Of a DNA stretch of 64,000 nt, positions 11,020 to 22,630 are shown in pieces. The notes beneath the pieces are model-generated. The model saw only the letters and a list, made by a program, of their open reading frames with translations, ran no database searches and was not told the DNA's origin. The position numbers were made by a program, and so were the translations under genes. Each line of letters begins with the position of its first letter. Within the stretch, counting starts at the first letter, position 1. Source of the DNA: Isoetes taiwanensis (taxonomy: Eukaryota; Streptophyta; Lycopodiopsida; Isoetales; Isoetaceae); assembly GCA_021234155.1 (NCBI GenBank), contig JAJEKV010000013.1:6011925-6075924 (forward strand), written 5' to 3'.

Positions 11020-11900
11020 ACAGGGTCATTTGTGTAAGAATGAAATGGCAGACTTGCAAAAAAGGCTGAGCTTGGTTTGGAGCATCATATTTTTATTAAG
11101 ATTTGAAAGATGGACATGTTTCTGTGTACTCGCAATGATGCTGCATATCTTTTCCCTTTTTCTCGAATTGACGCAGCCTCGTTTCCTAACATGAGCTATA
11201 AAAAATGGCAGTGTTGGCACTTCTAGCTATTGCAACAGGTAATACCATGGGGTTTCAAGCTTGTCATTTATGTATAAGAAAGATAGCAGGCTTACAGAAA
11301 TGGTTGAGTTAGTCGTTAGAAGGAGCAATGATGTCTTCATATCTTGCTGGCTTTTTCATTTACTGAAATGGCAGTGTTAGCTATTGCAACAGATAAAACC
11401 ATGGGGTTTCAAGCTTGTCATTTATGTATAAGAAAGATGGCAGGCTTACAGAAATGGTTGAGTTAGTCGTTACAATGAGCAATGATGTCTTCAGATCTTG
11501 CTGGCTTTTTCATTTACTGTGATTAAGCATAACCTTTTCATCAATTACTAAATACCTCTTTCAAGCCCATCATATCTTATTTCATGTTGTACCATATAGG
11601 TGCTAACAAATGTACATCGGTGGATTTTTGGTTAAGCATGGTTTGCAGCATCAGATATGTATCAAAATTTGGAAGCTTGCATATTTCACGTATACTAGGA
11701 ATGATATCTGCAGATCTGGTTCCTTCCTTTTAGAATTCAGGCAGCCTAGTTCTCGAACATGAGAAATGGCAATTGGTAGTACTTCTAGCTATTGCAACAA
11801 TAACAACAGGTAACAGTGTAGGTAACAGTGTAGGCTTACAGAAATGCCCAAGTTAGGTTTCTCATGCCCTTACAATCAACTATGATGTATGCAAATCTTG
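11020..11900. repeat. Nested tandem repeats (154-bp unit and degenerate copies)
   Basis: A 154-bp unit starting TAGCTATTGCAAC is duplicated at 11,224-11,377 and 11,378-11,531 with few differences. Degenerate copies of the same motif order (GAAATGGCAG, CTTCTAGCTATTGCAAC, CAGGCTTACAGAAATG) lie before (11,035-11,223) and after (11,640-11,860), suggesting a larger, older duplication of about 600 bp that contains the younger one. No coding potential. Confidence 0.85.
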
Positions 11901-12185
11901 TTCGATGATAACAAATGTACATGAATGTATCTTTGCCTCTGTAGGAAGCAGAAGTGATATGCACATTATAAAAAATGACTTAATGCAGTGTCGCATCAAT
12001 GAGTACTATTACTAGTATTATGCCAAATTCATAGCTTGGAATAAGCTTGTATTCTCTTTGATAAATCTTGGGCTTTGAGTATTTTAGAGTACTTTGGAAT
12101 TTGGATATGGCTTTCTCAATATGAACATGATTTTTCATTTTATTTTGATTTTTATTTTTTTGTTTACCTCAGAGTTTATCTATGT

Positions 12186-12570
12186 TTGTTTTTTTGGGGC
12201 CCGAAGGGCCCAAAAAATTTTCTAATATAACAACCAACATAACTACTATTAACATTAATTAACACAAACCATTACATTAAACATGTTTAAACTTAAATTC
12301 CCCCTTAGATCCCCTTTTGTTTGGGTGCATATTCACACAGGGTGTGACGTAGGGCAGCGAGAGCTCCTATAATTATGTTTTGCACGTACAGAATCAACAC
12401 CATATAGTATATTGCCTGAAATCTTATAGTATTTTGCAAATCTTGTTATACAATATAACAAATTCTATACATCCATATCCCACAAACGAGGAACTTTGTG
12501 TACGGTGTAGATTAAGGAATAAGGGGTGAATATGCCTATCCACTGGTCCAAACTTAAAACATAGAAATTG
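12186..12570. mobile_element. Foldback/MITE family, copy A (right arm lost)
   Basis: Shares with 44,547-44,985 and 49,048-49,410 the blocks ATAACAACCAACATAAC, CATTAATTAACACA, TTTGGGTGCATATTCACAC, the central TATAGTATTTTGCAAATC and GGGGTGAATATGCCTATCCA. It is preceded by the palindrome GGGCCCGAAGGGCCC, also present at 42,061. The inverted right arm seen in the other copies is absent after about 12,560, so this copy is truncated. Non-coding. Confidence 0.8.
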
Positions 12571-12992
12571 CACTGCACCGCACCCCCTGCATCAATGCTC
12601 ATATATGGCTACGATCTCTAAAGGTGTCATATCTAGATCTTGGAATTGTTGAGGTTGCTTTAGAACATAAAAACAACAAATAACGCCTCTTCCTACAAAG
12701 TATGTAAAGCTGCAGGCAAAAAGAATAATAAAAATCTCATGTCAGGAATCTCAAGTCATTAGCACCATGCTAGAAATAGGCTTGGTCCATGCACAATTCA
12801 TAAACAAAGGAAAATAAAACAACACAAAACAAAACCCCCCTTTCAAACCATTAATAACCCCAAACACATCAAATGACCCAACGAGAACCATGAAACGAAA
12901 TGATAGCAAGAAACATGAAAACACACTCTCGGGCCACCGAAGGGCAACCCTCCGTGCGCAGCACCTTGTTTTTTTTTACCGTTCTAACATTT
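12571..12992. other. Intergenic, nothing recognised
   Basis: AC-rich sequence without coding or repeat structure until the direct repeat at 12,978. Confidence 0.55.
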
Positions 12993-13100
12993 GGTGGTGG
13001 TGGTGAATTTTTGCTTTGACTTACAAAGGACACCTCAGGTTTGCATATTTTGTTTCCTTTCCTTTTCATAATTTACTTTTTTTTAACCGTTCTAACATTT
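12978..13100. repeat. 88-bp copy of 4,139-4,225 flanked by a 15-bp direct repeat
   Basis: 12,993-13,080 repeats the (GGT)n end, the coding tail, the GT donor and the start of the intron of the ORF at 3,867 with two differences. It is bounded on both sides by ACCGTTCTAACATTT (12,978-12,992 and 13,086-13,100), each preceded by a T-run. The copy spans an exon-intron boundary, so it derives from DNA or unspliced RNA. Confidence 0.9.
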
Positions 13101-13619
13101 ATCTTATATGTTGCAACTTATGAACAAGATAGGTGAAGCAGTTTTCAGGCCCTCTAGTTTTTTTTTTTTTTTTTTTTTGGGTCAATTTTTTCTTGGGCAT
13201 GCCTTCGGGTTTTTTTTGTAAAAAAAAAATTGTGAAAAGCTTTTAGGCATCTAATTTTAAACCTCCAGGCTCTTCTGATTTCAAACCTCCGAGCTATTCT
13301 GATTTTAGGCCTCTGGGGTCTTATATGATGAAAGGCTTCGGGCATGATGACTGTAAAGCCCTTTGGACGGAATTACATAAAATATATGACTGAAAATTTT
13401 TAGACTTCAAACTTTCTTGTCTTCAGATTTCAAACTTTGCTTCAAATTTAAGATGTGTAAATTGTAACTGTTCATGCAATTCACAGGGTTTAAGATTCAC
13501 CTCTTCCTAGCATTTTGCAATTCACGGCATTTAGGGTTCAAAGGGTGTAGGAAACGAATGAATACTTTTTTAAACAAAGGAAGGATTAGAGTAAGCCATG
13601 TGTCCACTCATGAGTCAAT
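13101..13619. other. Low-complexity intergenic sequence
   Basis: A 20-nt T-run (about 13,158-13,178) is followed by a weak repeat of about 30 bp (CCTCCAGGCTCTTCTGATTT and variants, 13,262-13,330). No gene. Confidence 0.6.
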
Positions 13620-13639
13620 TGAATTTGAATGTGTCACAA

Positions 13640-13792
13640 TTTGTGTATCCATCACATTATACATCACACCCATCATATGCCAATACATCACACGTCATAT
13701 GACAACACATTATACATCATATGACCAAACTTCACACATCATGTGATAACATATATCACACATCATATGACAACATATCATTCCACCTGTCA
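13640..13792. repeat. Degenerate ATCATATGACAACA minisatellite
   Basis: About seven imperfect units based on CACATCATATGACAACA. A loosely similar TATGATG-rich stretch, in the other orientation, occurs at 34,190-34,430. Confidence 0.8.
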
Positions 13793-13899
13793 ATCTAGAA
13801 TGATTAAGCAGACAAATTTAGTAACTGACGGATATTACGGAGAGGGCTATTCTGTCCACAAAGCAATAATGAATTCTTCAAGAAGACTTGTATTTTTGG

Positions 13900-14805
13900 T
13901 AAGTGCAGTGAGTGTGGGATGAAGAATTTCTCCATTTACCAAATGGAGAAACGGGACATTGGCTATTTAATTAAATGGGAATACATTGACTATAAATGGT
14001 GTGAACTTAATGATGATACATCGAAGAAGAAATTGAAACACCGGTTAAAGGAAAGACCAAGTAAAAACTTGATGGATATTATGCTTGCCAAATTACCAGA
14101 GTTTTCAATTCATAATAAGGATCTATAGGGCAATCTGCTACATGATTGGGTAGTTATTATTGTGGACTTTGCAGAGAGCTATGCATTCAATGAGCAGAAT
14201 GAGATATAGTCTATGTATTGGATCAATATCAGATCACAATTTTTGTCCAGATTATTTATTGGATTAACAAAGAAACATATCATATGAAAACAGAGACTCA
14301 CTATTATGTGTTTGATGATAGAGAACATGACAAATTATTTGTTCAGCATTGCTTTATGAAATATCATGCCTACATACAGCAAAGAGGAACAGCTCTCAAA
14401 ATGTATATTATTTTCTTTGATGGAGCCCCTCACAATCTAAAACAGTCAGGCCATTCTATTTTTGTTGGAAGATACACTGTAGATGCTTCAATGGAGATGA
14501 TGTGGAATTTCTTTAGTTCCAATCATGGCAAGGGTGAATATGGCAGCAAGGCTGCAGAGTTTAAAAAGTGGCTAAGAAGTTTGCAAATTGAACATGAATG
14601 TCTGAGGTTGGAGAATGCATATGAGGTAGTGAAAGTGGCTGCAGAGATATTCAGTTTTGGCTTGTCAAAATGGCAAGTGACAAAAGGGCAAGAGAAGATA
14701 ATGAGATATTTATGGGAGGTGAAGCTTGAAGACATAGACAGAAAGAAGAGTTGGGGGCCCGACTATACCAAATACCGGAAACTCCACTATGTCCGTGGGA
14801 CTTAA
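13900..14805 (+). pseudogene. DDE-type transposase remnant (NHGKG family)
   Basis: Blocks on the plus strand: 14,150-14,200 VVIIVDFAESYAFNEQNEI (probable first catalytic Asp, a stop follows); 14,218-14,805 one open frame with YWINKETYHM, HYYVFDDREHDKLFVQH, MYIIFFDGAPHNLKQSGHS (probable second Asp) and MMWNFFSSNHGKGEYGSKAA, then KKWLR. The order resembles a transposase family of plants and animals with a DGxxxQxK and a WNFFxxxHGKGxxDGxGxxVKR motif. Here the usual D and G after HGKG are altered (EYGSKAAEF). The frame changes near 14,215. No inverted ends were found. A segment at 15,115-15,300 (WYLAGESIVETIYNQKGP) may be its C-terminal exon. Confidence 0.7.
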
Positions 14806-15348
14806 CAAGGGTTGCTCCACTTAGCTACATGTCGGAGTTTCTTTTGTTTCTGTTCTTATTGTACTAAGGATCTCTAGGATGAATTTGTGAACAAGGCTTA
14901 TATGCCGACAATTGGGAGCTCATCATAGTTGAACCATCAACTATTGTCCATGCAGACCCTGCAGAGGTATGCAAGTCTAATTGACCTCTTTATTCTACTA
15001 ATGCCAATGTTTTAGCCGATCTTGGTCGAGTTAGAGACAATTTTGTCGCGGATCCACAAAGGTAATAAAGAAGGTGATGAATTTTGATTACTTATATGCA
15101 CAAAACCAGAATTTATGGTTGAAGAAAATTTTCTAATCAATGATCAATGGTACCTTGCTGGCGAGTCTATTGTGGAAACTATTTACAATCAGAAGGGCCC
15201 AAAATCAACTATAGGATATGAATTATGCAAAAATGATCCAAGGTTTACTGTTCTCTATACAGATCTGTGCCATCAGAGTTCTATTAGAGCAAAATGGCTG
15301 ATGGTATGCACTCATTCTTATCATACAACTTACCATCAATGCCATTGA
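14806..15348 (+). other. Possible 3' exons of the transposase remnant
   Basis: ADNWELIIVEPSTIVHADPA is open at about 14,905-14,970, and MVEENFLINDQWYLAGESIV is open at 15,115-15,305. They follow the transposase in the same orientation and look protein-like, but I do not recognise a domain. Confidence 0.3.
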
Positions 15349-16000
15349 AGTAAAAAATTATGAGAGATTTTGTTGACCTTGTACTTTTTCAACAATAGGT
15401 GGAGGCAGAGACTCGATGACACTTTTGCTTTAACAACTTGTACTTCTGCCGAAGGAGCGGATATAGAGAAATACATTGCTACATAAATATAACAGTTGGA
15501 AACTTTCAAATATTGAAACAGTTTTAAAAAATTGACTACCTGTAACCACAAACACCAAACATGGTACTTTTTGCTGGCTAATTTCATCAGCTTTATTCTT
15601 TTCCTTCCTATCTTCTTTCACCTTTTCACTCATTGCATGATCTTCAGAATCACTGTGTTACTCTTAGCAGCAATTGCACTTGCTGGAGAACACCCAATAT
15701 TAATTGCCCGAAAAAAGTGATGACGAGATCTCTAAGCTAATATTCTCACCTTGTTGGAATTTGAGTAGTGATCATCACATTATGGAGTACAGATCGATTA
15801 TAAGATCACATACTCTTGGCTATTTAGTCATTACAGGAACCATACAGAGTAAACAAGTTATGAAGAACATATATGCATGTGTCCCATTGAAATATTAGTT
15901 AGTATACAATGGTTTGAAGAATATAGAGGGATAGCCGACCATAGAAACAATATCGGACTACCCCACAAAAACAGTAACATGCGCCTGAATAAGATAGAAG
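15349..16000. other. Intergenic, nothing recognised
   Basis: Chance ORFs only. Confidence 0.55.
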
Positions 16001-16004
16001 GATA

Positions 16005-16082
16005 ATGGCGACAACTTCTCATCGGGATAAAAAACCCCGCCCTTTCGGGTTTTCGAGGAAAACCCTAATGAGAAATGGTCGC
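16005..16082 (-). repeat. LINE-3'-end-like hairpin
   Basis: Read on the minus strand, CTCATTAGGGTTTTCCTCGAAAACCC followed by GGGCGGGGTTTTTTATCCC has the layout of the 3' tails at 57,960-58,030 (+) and 34,730-34,790 (-). The outer CTCAT/ATGAG and inner AAAACCC/GGGTTTT can pair. No coding part accompanies it. Confidence 0.45.
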
Positions 16083-16384
16083 CAATAGCCTTAAATGTGT
16101 TGCCTGGAGAACAAGAGGGTTGATGGCGAACGCGAATCAAGCAGACCCCAAAGAGATGGCAAAACCACAGAGGTGTGACATGGAGAAGTGCAGGAAATGG
16201 GCTGTGGGTGAGCAGAAATAGAACAGGACCCCCGAAAACGACGAAATCCTGCAAGCACCACAAAAGAACCCCTAAAAACACCCGTGAAAAGGTTAGAGAA
16301 AAACAACATGCCCGGCGCGGAGAAACCACCCTGCACCAAGAAAGTCCCAAACATGAGCGAAAAAGAACACAACAAAAAAAAAAT

Positions 16385-16548
16385 AAGGCCACCCCTAAGG
16401 TGGAAAGCATCACCCAATGGGTGGAAAACTATTATGTGAAAATATGCAGTACCCTCAAAGTGAAAACAGCATCACCCGCAGGTGGAAAAGAATGCAGCAT
16501 AATGCTGATGAAAAGAAACCATGATAAGCGCAACACTCAAAGGTGAAG
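16385..16548. repeat. Row of short hairpins (CACC-N-GGTG type)
   Basis: Five short inverted repeats follow one another at irregular spacing: ACCCCTAAGGTGG, TCACCCAATGGGTGGA, TACCCTCAAAGTGA, TCACCCGCAGGTGGA and CACTCAAAGGTGA, each followed by AAA or AAG. A related style occurs at 46,560-46,825. Confidence 0.6.
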
Positions 16549-16752
16549 AACAATAATAGTGCATGAACAAGAAATGTAGAGAAAAAAGACGCAGACCCCA
16601 CATAACAGGGTGGGAAGGGAGGGAAGCAACGGAAATAGAAGAAGGAGCTGTTGTGAGAAGACGCCGATAACCGAGCCGAAAGAGGAACGGTCCTGATATA
16701 GGAGCTCGTCCCTTCCTAGAATGTCGATCCGATGGCTCGGATCGATGCTATT

Positions 16753-17040
16753 TTGGGAAGGGACTCGCAATAGACACAAAACCGGCCGACTACCAGAGAA
16801 CTTCCTTAACTATAAGCCGAGTCGCCGGGAAACCTCCAAGTGTTGAGTAGGGTCGCGAAGCACGTAGCGAGAATGAGAAGAAGAAGAGCGCCAACGACCG
16901 TGAGCGCCAAAGATCATGTGGAACTCCCCGCCGCCAGCCGCCGAGGCCCCCGCCATGACGAAGCGTAACGCGCACTACATATCGAGGGGATGTAGGCCGA
17001 GAAGCTGAAGGCAATCCCCCACCATACACCGCGCTTGGAT
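16753..17040 (-). pseudogene. Tyrosine-recombinase C-terminus, copy 1
   Basis: On the minus strand, RVTLRHGGG and GVPHDLWRS correspond, in mutated form, to the HSARRGGA and GVPHD of copy 2. A neighbouring frame reads HGRWRSSSSHSRYVL, which fits the GRW box followed by the catalytic Tyr of this superfamily, and ends at a TAG near 16,815. The frame shifts in between make it non-functional. It sits 0.1 kb from the terminal direct repeat, consistent with the recombinase being the last gene of the element. Confidence 0.6.
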
Positions 17041-17102
17041 TAAGGGACGCAACGAGGAAGGAGAAGAACGGAAAAGCGGGCTGCCAGACAGAGGATTGCG
17101 AT

Positions 17103-17654
17103 CACACATGGGCAGTCGGATAGGATAAGGAACGTAAAAAGGAAGGAGAAGAACGGAAAAGAGGGCCGCCGGACGGAGGATTGAGAAGATGATAAGAACC
17201 GGTGGAAATTAGGCACTGGAGGATAGTCAAGGCAATATTGACCGAAGGTATGGTTAAGGGTAGGATATAATTCAACGAAACAATATGCTAACATTAGCAG
17301 AAGGGTGGGAAGATTGCCCGTAAAGACACGTAAAGACAACTCAACCTTAAAAACGATGACGAGACGTCTAGCAAAATAGGGTACATGAAGGAACATCGCC
17401 AAAATATAAACTGCCAATAAGAAACTAGATACCAGGTGTGAATAAGTGCATAGATAAAAGACCCAACAATATCCTAAATGCAATTTTCACAAGGAAAAAC
17501 AATTCCAATGTAACCTTTAATTCCATTTGCAAGATGCATAAGATACTGACTAAAAAATGTGCCCGAGACCAATGAATAAAAACAAAGTATACCAATGTCT
17601 GAAGTGCAGCAGTCGAATGTCAAGAGGCAAGCACAAGACAAGGGGACAGAAGGG
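17103..17654. repeat. ~550-bp direct repeat, left copy
   Basis: Matches 18,869-19,417 at roughly 95 per cent by eye (starts GGGCAGTCGGATAGGATAAG, ends near GACAAGGGGACAGAAGG). Just upstream a shorter unit (AGGAAGGAGAAGAACGGAAA and following) is itself duplicated at 17,054 and 17,132. T-rich minus-strand ORFs in it look non-coding. Confidence 0.9.
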
Positions 17655-18516
17655 AAATCAAGCAACCACGGGGCACGAGGACATCATGCAGGATCGCGTG
17701 TGTTGCTCCTAGCCGAAAGACATCGCGGATATAGGTAAAAGAGACCCAAGTCAAGAGAATGGTAAGATGGTGATGTTTGAAGGGAGGAGGTCAAAATGTG
17801 AAAACCAAGTCAAAAGTAAAAGTTAGGGCCAAGGATAGCGAGGAGATGGAGGCTGAGAGCGCCAAGGGTCGGGTAGGAATAATGAGGTGAGTCCAATAAC
17901 CAAGTGAGGAAATGCCACATCTAGATATAAAATAAGGCAACTCGTGATAAACATTAAAAACTTACTCGGGACAAATAAATGGGCAGATCTCGAGACGACA
18001 ATCCATAACATAATAGATCAAGAGGTGAGGAGTACCAGAACAACAAAGGAAATGCTTTAAGAACAAGTATGAAACAAAATGTCCAACAAAAGGATAGCAA
18101 AACAGAACAAGAACTCGCATCAAAATGTAAACAGATACTAGACAAATCCACTCGCAAATCTCAATGCAAAAAATGACAACCCAATACATGCATATATGGA
18201 AAAGTGGTGGAAAAACAAATTTGAGATAGAGCCAATGACTGTAAACCAATAGAAAATATGTAAAGGAAGTATGCAATGCAACATGTGACCACCGAAGAGA
18301 AGCAATATGAGACCCAGAATATAGGAAACAAAGAACCCGGTGAGCAAAGAACGAAGAAAATATTCGATGAAGCGCATCAAAAGAAAAGAAGACATGCTCC
18401 CCCCTGATACTCAAAACTCAATGTCCATAAGGTACACCATACATGTCCACAAAGATATAGCTCAAAGTTGCAAGATACAACCCAACATTAAGGAGAAATC
18501 ACCAAATGACATAATG
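17655..18516. other. Non-coding interior of the 6-kb unit
   Basis: Purine-rich on the plus strand; the minus-strand ORFs are hydrophobic and T-rich and show no domain. Confidence 0.5.
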
Positions 18517-18741
18517 AACCCACAACGTATTGCAACGGCGACCAAATGCAGCACAAATAATTTTAGCAAAAAGGAGCTAAAAAAGTCCAGGTCTCAAATG
18601 AAATCAACAAACAAGAAATTACCTTATGCGCGCCTTCGAGGTAAAAAATCCCCGCATATAAAGTGTTCTGGTTCCGAGACAAATGGAATAAGGAAAAATC
18701 GGCACCTAATCAAATTGCATGACAAATCCCCTTAAACAAAC
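18517..18741. repeat. ~225-bp direct repeat, left copy
   Basis: Matches 20,898-21,139 (AACCCACAACGTAT at the start, ACAAATCCCCTTAAACAA at the end) with one ~15-bp indel. At its right edge it joins directly to the second recombinase fragment, a junction not present at the other copy. Confidence 0.9.
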
Positions 18742-18994
18742 CGTGAGCGCGCGCAGCATCATGTGGAACCCCCCGTGCCGCAGCTGCCGAGGCCCCACCG
18801 CGACGAGCAGAATGAGTACTATATCGAGATGGATCCAAGCCGATAGCGAGAAGGCAATCCCGCCACCACACACGGGCAGTCGGATAGGATAAGGGACGTA
18901 AAGAGGAAGGAGAAGAACGGAAAAGAGGGCCGTCGAACGGAGGATCGAGGAGATGATAAGAACCGGTGGAAATTAGGTGCTGGAGGATAGTCAA
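18719..18994 (-). pseudogene. Tyrosine-recombinase C-terminal fragment, copy 2
   Basis: An open minus-strand frame reads PTARVWWRDCLLAIGLDPSR, then YSTHSARRGGASAAAARGVP. HSARRG is the HxxR box of tyrosine recombinases, followed by the usual GxSxxxAAxxGVP helix. The GRW box and catalytic Tyr are lost: after about 18,741 the sequence switches to the 225-bp repeat. These enzymes integrate DIRS-like retrotransposons and Cryptons. Confidence 0.75.
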
Positions 18995-19417
18995 GGCAAT
19001 ATTGACCGAAGTTATGGTTAAGGGTAGGATATAATTCTAACGAAACAATATGCTAACATTAGCAGAAGGGTTGGAAGATCGCCCGTAAAGACACGTAAAG
19101 ACAACTCAACCTGAAAAACGATGACGAGACGTCTAGCAAAATAAGGTACATGAAAGAACATTGCCAAAATATAAACTGCCAATAAGAAAAGAGATACCAG
19201 GTGTGAATAAGTGCATAGATAAGAGACCCAACAATATCCTAAATGCAATTTTCACAAGGAAAAACAATTCCAATGTAACTTTTAATTCCATTTGCAAGAT
19301 GCATAAGATACCGACCCAAAAATATGCCCGAGACCAGAGAATACAAACAAAGTATACCAATGTCCGAAGTGCAGCAGTCGAATGGCAAGAGGTAAGCACT
19401 AGACAAGGGGACGGAAG
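18869..19417. repeat. ~550-bp direct repeat, right copy
   Basis: Partner of 17,103-17,654. Its first ~125 bp are shared with the recombinase fragment reading, so the repeat includes part of the gene. Confidence 0.9.
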
Positions 19418-20897
19418 GTGGGTAATGGAAATACAATAACTACATGATGTTATGTGGAAAATTATATCATGCCAAACATGGATACAAAAGGAGACAACTC
19501 GCGACAATATCTAGAGACGACAAATCCCTAAGATAACATATCAAGAGATGGATAGTACCAGGACAAGAAGGAAATGCTTGACGACTCAAGTAGGAAGCAA
19601 AAGGTCCAACAGAAGGTTAGTTAGCAAAACAGAACAAGCCAAAAACTCAATGGAACGCAATATACTGGCTACCCAGAAACCCAAGTTGCAAACATATGAC
19701 AAGGCAAGACTATCTTTCAAAAACCCGAAAACCATAAGAACAACTTCAAGAACACGATGCAGGCTAAAAATGCCAAATAGAATGCACTTATGACAAAATT
19801 GCGTTGCCCTAATGAAAGCGAATTAGTATGTTTAAATAGAATAGAACAGAATAAAATCGAATCGAATAGAATGGAATGATAGTAGTTTTAAATGAGATGT
19901 CATAGGAAAAAATGAGACCACATACCGATACCCATGCTAAGTGATTCCAAATCCATATAGACATAAATATGCACAAGAGATAGATACATATGTAAACTCG
20001 AATGATGTATGGGAACTAAAATGATGCATGACTAATATGCACACCAAAATGTAAATAGATACGAGACAAAATCAAAGTAAGACAAGAACAGAATTACCCA
20101 TAATGACGCTACACGTGTATACGCCAAGGTCAAGGTGAAGGACAAAGGTTGGTCAAGGTGAAGATGAACGTCAGAGAGGGAGAGAGCCATAAATTAAATA
20201 AGACTTGGATCAAGGTCATGTTCCAACAAAAAACAAGAGCCCAAAGGGAAGGCACGAAGGCCGAACTGAGACATGAACCAATTTAAAGTCCATTCCTGCA
20301 AAATAGGTCATATCCCTATAAGGTGAAGTGACTTAAATAGCAAGCGCACCAATGCAAAAATAGGTCATATCCCTCCATGGTGAAGTAACATAAATTTGCA
20401 GAAACGAGAACTTAGCAACATAGCATCCAAAGAGACAATACGTCTAGCAACACAATTTACAAGCATATGTTGGAAGTAGAAAAGGTGCATCGAATACGCA
20501 TCAGAAAAAAGAAACCATAGAACCATTGCAATGAAAAGTGTTAAGATGAGAATACCTAGATAATACAATGAACTATACCCTAATCCCAAAGATCCATTGG
20601 ATTATATGCTGACAAATGCGGAAAACAAAGAAAGGCGATACAAAATAAAGATGCCTGTGAAAATTAAAAAATCGCAAGAACTCCCATATAACAAACTTCG
20701 TGCGTTGATGGCGTGGGTTAAGAAACGTAGGAGGTTAGATAAACAAACGAAGTGAGAGAGGCCCGAAAAGGCGTGATAACAAAAATGTTCCATAGATGAG
20801 AAGGGTGAGAATAATAAATGGACGTGAAGCATGCTATGTCCAGAAAATAACCAAAGGCAAAACGACACGAATATACGAGGCCCTAACGAAAGCTCAG
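19418..20897. other. Non-coding interior of the 6-kb unit
   Basis: Contains a GAATA-type pentanucleotide tract (about 19,836-19,880) and two copies of AAAATAGGTCATATCCCT (about 20,300 and 20,355). No gene recognised. Confidence 0.55.
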
Positions 20898-21139
20898 ATA
20901 ATGAACCCATAACGTATAGTAACTGCCACCAAATGCATCACTACTAACTTTAGCAAAAAGGAGCTCAAAAAAGCCATGCCCCAAATGAAATAAACAAATA
21001 ATAAATTACCATATGCGCACCTTCGAGGTTCCCTAAGAACGGAAAAAATCCCTGCATATAAAGTGCTATGGTTTCCAAGACAAATGGAATAAGGAAAAAT
21101 TGGCATCTAATCAAATTTCATGACAAATCCCCTTAAACA
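20898..21139. repeat. ~240-bp direct repeat, right copy
   Basis: Partner of 18,517-18,741. Confidence 0.9.
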
Positions 21140-22630
21140 ATGGTCTAAAATAAATGGTTAGCTAAGGAAATGGTATATAGTTGCATATGTAACATGGGAC
21201 TTCGCAGAAACAACGAAAATAGCGCACAAACCCGAGTGCAAAAGCATAGCCCTCCGTCGAAGATATTCAAACAAGCTTAAAACAATATGATGCAATCGTT
21301 AAACAAGATGAGCCTCAAAATTAAAGATGTGTGCTAACAAAATACAATACAAATACAATACAAGTACAAACCCCGGAAATTGAAACACCCATCATAACAA
21401 CAAAATTTCGTTGACCAAAATCGCGAAAACGATGTGTTAAAAAATTGTCCTGACATGATAAAGTCACAAATAACAATTGTAGGCAAACCATGGATTAAAA
21501 GAGATGAATGTCCGACAATAAATGAAGCCGCAAAGTCCCAAAAAAATAGCAAGTGGCCATCAAATCCAAAAAATGACGTGGGAAATAGACATTTTCGAAA
21601 TGCAATTCAAAATCAAAACTACTAGAGGCCGGTGAGAGCTACCCAAAGTAGAATTAGGAAGGAAAACAAGAGCAGAGGGCAGTCTCCTAAGCATCAAACA
21701 TGAACCACTAGTAGCAAATGACACAAGAAGAAATGACAGAAGAAGAAATGAGTATTATCCGAGGGAAGTGGATTAAGCACAATAAATAGAGAAACGAAGT
21801 ATGAATAGGTGGGGGTGGAACAGCCGAATCCAACAACACTTCAGGAATTATAAATCGACTAAGACCTCGGGGTCTCCCAATAGTGAATCACTAATAGCAG
21901 ATAGCATAGGAAGGCCATGTTATATTATCAAACAGGAATGTGGGAACAAGGCTAGTTGTGTTCATGGGGCGGCTATGAAGAAGAACAACAAAAAAACCAA
22001 AGCGGGTCTGAGACCACTCGACCCTATCGGAAACGAGTGAGTATAAGGATGCAATCTCACAAAATAAGCCAGAGGTGCACGAATCAGGGGAAATATGGAA
22101 GAGCTGAGCCGCAGGTGCGTTGCTGCCTATCCGCCGCCAAATCCACAGAAGAAAGAAAGTAAGAACAAACAATATGCCCTGCAGCCTCCTACAAGGAAAG
22201 AAAAGCAATCAGAAAAGCAAGGGAAAAGAAGAACGGCCAGAGCCGTGTTCTGCCATCGCCATCTCCTGCTGCATGCTCATCGTCGTAGAAAAGCTCAATG
22301 GGTTCCTGCGCTGGACTAGAAAAGCTGCAATGGTAGGACAAATTTAAAAGATGGAGAACTATCAATAATGGAAAACAAGGGAGAACGATCCATTTAGCTA
22401 ATGAACGAGCAAATGAGTTAGAGAAGGAGACCAAAACTACTGGTAGCATGCATCATGAAACATGCAGGCTAGCTAACAGAGATCTTACCCGCCAAACCAA
22501 CCCGAGCCCTCAACGAGCCGCCCTTAGATGGGATGAGAACGTGGGAGGGAGGCTTGTCTGCAGCAGATCCAGTTTGCAGGACCCCAACAATGTAAGCATC
22601 CGCCTTGCTCTGGTGCTCCTGACGAATGAA
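21140..22630. other. Non-coding interior of the 6-kb unit
   Basis: Short AATACAATAC repeats at 21,338-21,365; otherwise no structure or coding signal recognised. Confidence 0.5.

Noticed and set aside
12993-13080. Helitron or retrogene origin for the copied 88-bp snippet
   Set aside because: No Helitron ends or poly-A; it includes intron sequence and has a 15-bp flanking duplication, which fits repair-type insertion better.
15958-16546. Long overlapping ORFs on both strands
   Set aside because: No domain; both strands are open, and the region is made of short hairpin repeats.
17040-18414. Hydrophobic 80-150-codon minus-strand ORFs resembling membrane proteins
   Set aside because: T-rich composition of the repeat unit; the same ORF recurs in both copies of the 550-bp repeat with different frames and no conserved start.
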